Assembly (NCBI GenBank): GCA_030539595.1
Contig: JAUNXW010000107.1
Span: forward strand, 1-5,867
Direction: 5' to 3'
DNA from: Methanocorpusculum sp.
GTDB taxonomy: Archaea > Halobacteriota > Methanomicrobia > Methanomicrobiales > Methanocorpusculaceae
DNA length: 5,867 bases
The position numbers were made by a program, and so were the translations under genes. Of the stretch, positions 5,802 to 5,867 are shown piece by piece; the stretch's first letter is position 1, and each line of letters begins with the position of its first letter. The notes under the pieces are model-generated. The model did not search any database and was not told the DNA's origin. It saw nothing but the letters and a program-made list of their open reading frames with translations.

Positions 5802-5867
5802 GGTTGCCATTTTTTATTCTTCATTTTTTTGAATTGCTGTTGTGCATCGCTAATTTTTTTATTGATT

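Noticed and set aside
5750..5824. A 24-codon ATG-to-TAA reading frame on the minus strand
   Set aside because: It is built mostly from the CACGAAA repeat units and T runs, has no ribosome-binding site that I can see, and gives a low-complexity peptide; it is best explained by the repeat.

Overview
The window holds one tightly packed seven-gene operon on the + strand (154-5634), flanked by an AT-rich upstream region (1-153) and a T-tract-rich downstream region (5635-5867). Gene content, the archaeal type of the last gene and the GGAGGT/GGTGAT ribosome-binding sites point to a euryarchaeal methanogen. A Methanomicrobiales-like organism (Methanocorpusculum/Methanoplanus type) of moderate GC is my best guess, but the lineage is inferred from gene order and protein style, not from a search.

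Layout: korD (ferredoxin-like subunit), korA, korB (TPP and Fe-S subunit) and korC together encode a four-subunit 2-oxoacid:ferredoxin oxidoreductase, almost certainly 2-oxoglutarate synthase. They are followed by sucC and sucD (the two subunits of succinyl-CoA synthetase) and by an archaeal DacZ-type diadenylate cyclase (c-di-AMP synthase). All six gene junctions are 4-base stop/start overlaps (one TTGA, five ATGA), so the seven cistrons are probably transcribed together and translationally coupled.

Metabolic logic: SucCD converts succinate plus CoA and a nucleoside triphosphate to succinyl-CoA. KorDABC then carboxylates it with reduced ferredoxin to 2-oxoglutarate. These are the last two steps of the incomplete reductive TCA branch that methanogens use to make glutamate. 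The seventh gene makes a second messenger known to control potassium and osmolyte balance in bacteria and to matter for osmotic homeostasis in Haloferax. Placing it in the 2-oxoglutarate/glutamate operon suggests a link between c-di-AMP, K+ and its counter-ion glutamate. That link is inference and is the most interesting point in the window.

Flanks: the 5' region has a weak TATA-like element and clustered TCACT/AGTGA repeats that could be an operator. The 3' region starts with a ten-T run typical of archaeal termination. It contains a short array of CACGAAA-like units spaced about 10-11 bp and no convincing gene. I see no rRNA, tRNA, CRISPR array, insertion sequence or frameshift.
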